Positions 63,490 through 64,000 of a stretch of 64,000 nucleotides of DNA are shown in pieces (the stretch's first letter is position 1; each line of letters begins with the position of its first letter). A model generated the notes under the pieces. It made no database searches. It was given only the letters and a program-made list of their open reading frames with translations, and was not told the origin of the DNA. The DNA is taken from contig CANKII010000003.1 in the NCBI GenBank assembly GCA_947482115.1, positions 186,001-250,000 of the forward strand. Reading direction: 5' to 3'. The stretch is from Fibrobacterota bacterium. GTDB lineage: Bacteria > Fibrobacterota > Fibrobacteria > UBA11236. A program made the position numbers and the translations under genes.

Positions 63490-64000
63490 ATGCAAAAATA
63501 TCTTTGGATGATTCTGGTCATTGCGTTCATATTTTTTACCGTCGCCGCATTTTTATTTGTTCGGCATGCCGACTTGTCTCAGTACGAAGGGCTTGTCCAG
63601 CCCCGCGTCACTCGCATGGATTCCCAATGGATGATTGTGACTAAGGCTCACGGCAACCCCAATGTGGCCGCAAAACATGCCTTCCAGATTCTGTTCAAAA
63701 CTTATTACCGGTACGCGGATAAAAAAGAAAGGGGGGCATCAAAGGCTCCAAGGGCCAGATGGCCTTTGACAAATCTTCAGGACACTGACATGAACACCTG
63801 GGAGGGTGAATATGGCATTCCCGTTTCAGACGGGTTTCCCACCCCCTCCAATGCGGAGGTGAAACTTGAAAAATGGGAATACGGGATGGTCGCTGAAATT
63901 CTTCACAAGGGTTCCTACGAAACCGAACCCGCCACGGTTCAGAAATTGACCCGGTACATTGAAGACCACCAGTATCAGATCATTGGCGATCATGAGGAAG
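63490..64000 (+). CDS. GyrI-like (AraC effector-binding fold) membrane-anchored protein, 3' end outside window
   Basis: 170 codons are in the window, open to the right edge. It starts at ATG 63490 with AAAGGA eight bases upstream. An N-terminal membrane helix (WMILVIAFIFFTVAAFLFV) precedes a domain with GyrI/SOUL-type features: WEGEYGIPVSDGFPTP, KLEKWEYGMVAEILHKGSY and VQKLTRYIEDHQYQIIGD. Such domains bind small hydrophobic ligands. It follows the small-Hsp-like gene by 47 bp and is probably co-transcribed. Confidence 0.65.
   Translation, partial: MQKYLWMILVIAFIFFTVAAFLFVRHADLSQYEGLVQPRVTRMDSQWMIVTKAHGNPNVAAKHAFQILFKTYYRYADKKERGASKAPRARWPLTNLQDTDMNTWEGEYGIPVSDGFPTPSNAEVKLEKWEYGMVAEILHKGSYETEPATVQKLTRYIEDHQYQIIGDHEE

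Overview
The window is a gene-dense (about 58 coding features), Gram-negative bacterial chromosome segment devoted almost entirely to anaerobic and respiratory energy metabolism. It contains no rRNA, tRNA, insertion sequence, prophage or CRISPR array. Lipobox proteins, outer-membrane beta-barrels, type II cytochrome c maturation (ResB/CcsA), a Sec/lipoprotein clade II NosZ and a secreted YCF48 protein with a sorting-like C-terminus suggest an FCB-group type bacterium, possibly Fibrobacterota. That placement is an inference with low confidence.

Layout. 1-8714 (-): nuo operon in the order A, BC (fused), D, H, I, J, K, L, M, N (N cut by the window edge), with no nuoEFG. 9054-9251 (+): small Cys-rich protein. 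9288-13864 (-): pyruvate:ferredoxin oxidoreductase with a dihydroorotate dehydrogenase-like partner. 14044-14981 (-): Rrf2 regulator and a small membrane protein. 15281-19277 (+): nirK-cytochrome c fusion, nirV, SCO, nnrS. 19508-25867 (+): nosC-nosZ-nosB/L fusion-nosD-nosF-nosY. 25878-30600 (-): cytochrome c maturation operon ending with a radical SAM gene. 30889-35026 (-): outer-membrane barrel plus 9-, 5- and 6-heme cytochromes, a candidate electron conduit. 35427-41301 (-): Qrc/alternative-complex-III-like quinol:cytochrome module. 41725-45075 (+): RIC-type di-iron protein, HemN and a histidine kinase. 45072-46445 (-): NtrC-family sigma-54 activator. 46714-58961 (+): PEP synthase, ADP-forming acyl-CoA synthetase, an ABC/FtsX/LolA-like/barrel envelope system and a PAS kinase. 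59085-64000: desaturase, two divergent surface proteins, a small-Hsp-like protein and a GyrI-like protein.

How they fit. Pyruvate oxidation by NifJ makes reduced ferredoxin and acetyl-CoA. Acetyl-CoA can yield ATP through the ADP-forming synthetase, and PEP synthase recovers PEP. The EFG-less complex I could take electrons from ferredoxin. The Qrc/ACIII-like complex can carry quinol electrons to periplasmic cytochromes, and from there to NirK, NosZ or the porin-cytochrome conduit. NnrS and RIC protect against NO.

The most striking observation is regulatory. Twelve transcription units, including nuo, nifJ, nirK, nosCZ, cytochrome maturation, the porin-cytochromes, the quinol complex, ric-hemN and ppsA-acd, each have a sigma-54 type -24/-12 element (GG-N8-TTGC) in the correct orientation. 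Eight of the twelve also have a shared TGNCN-N3-TGNCN element upstream, mostly 80-103 bp away. This looks like one sigma-54/enhancer-binding-protein regulon for core energy metabolism. Separately, several palindromic intergenic-type repeats have landed in or beside genes, including a perfect 46-bp palindrome at the join of a NosB-like/NosL fusion.
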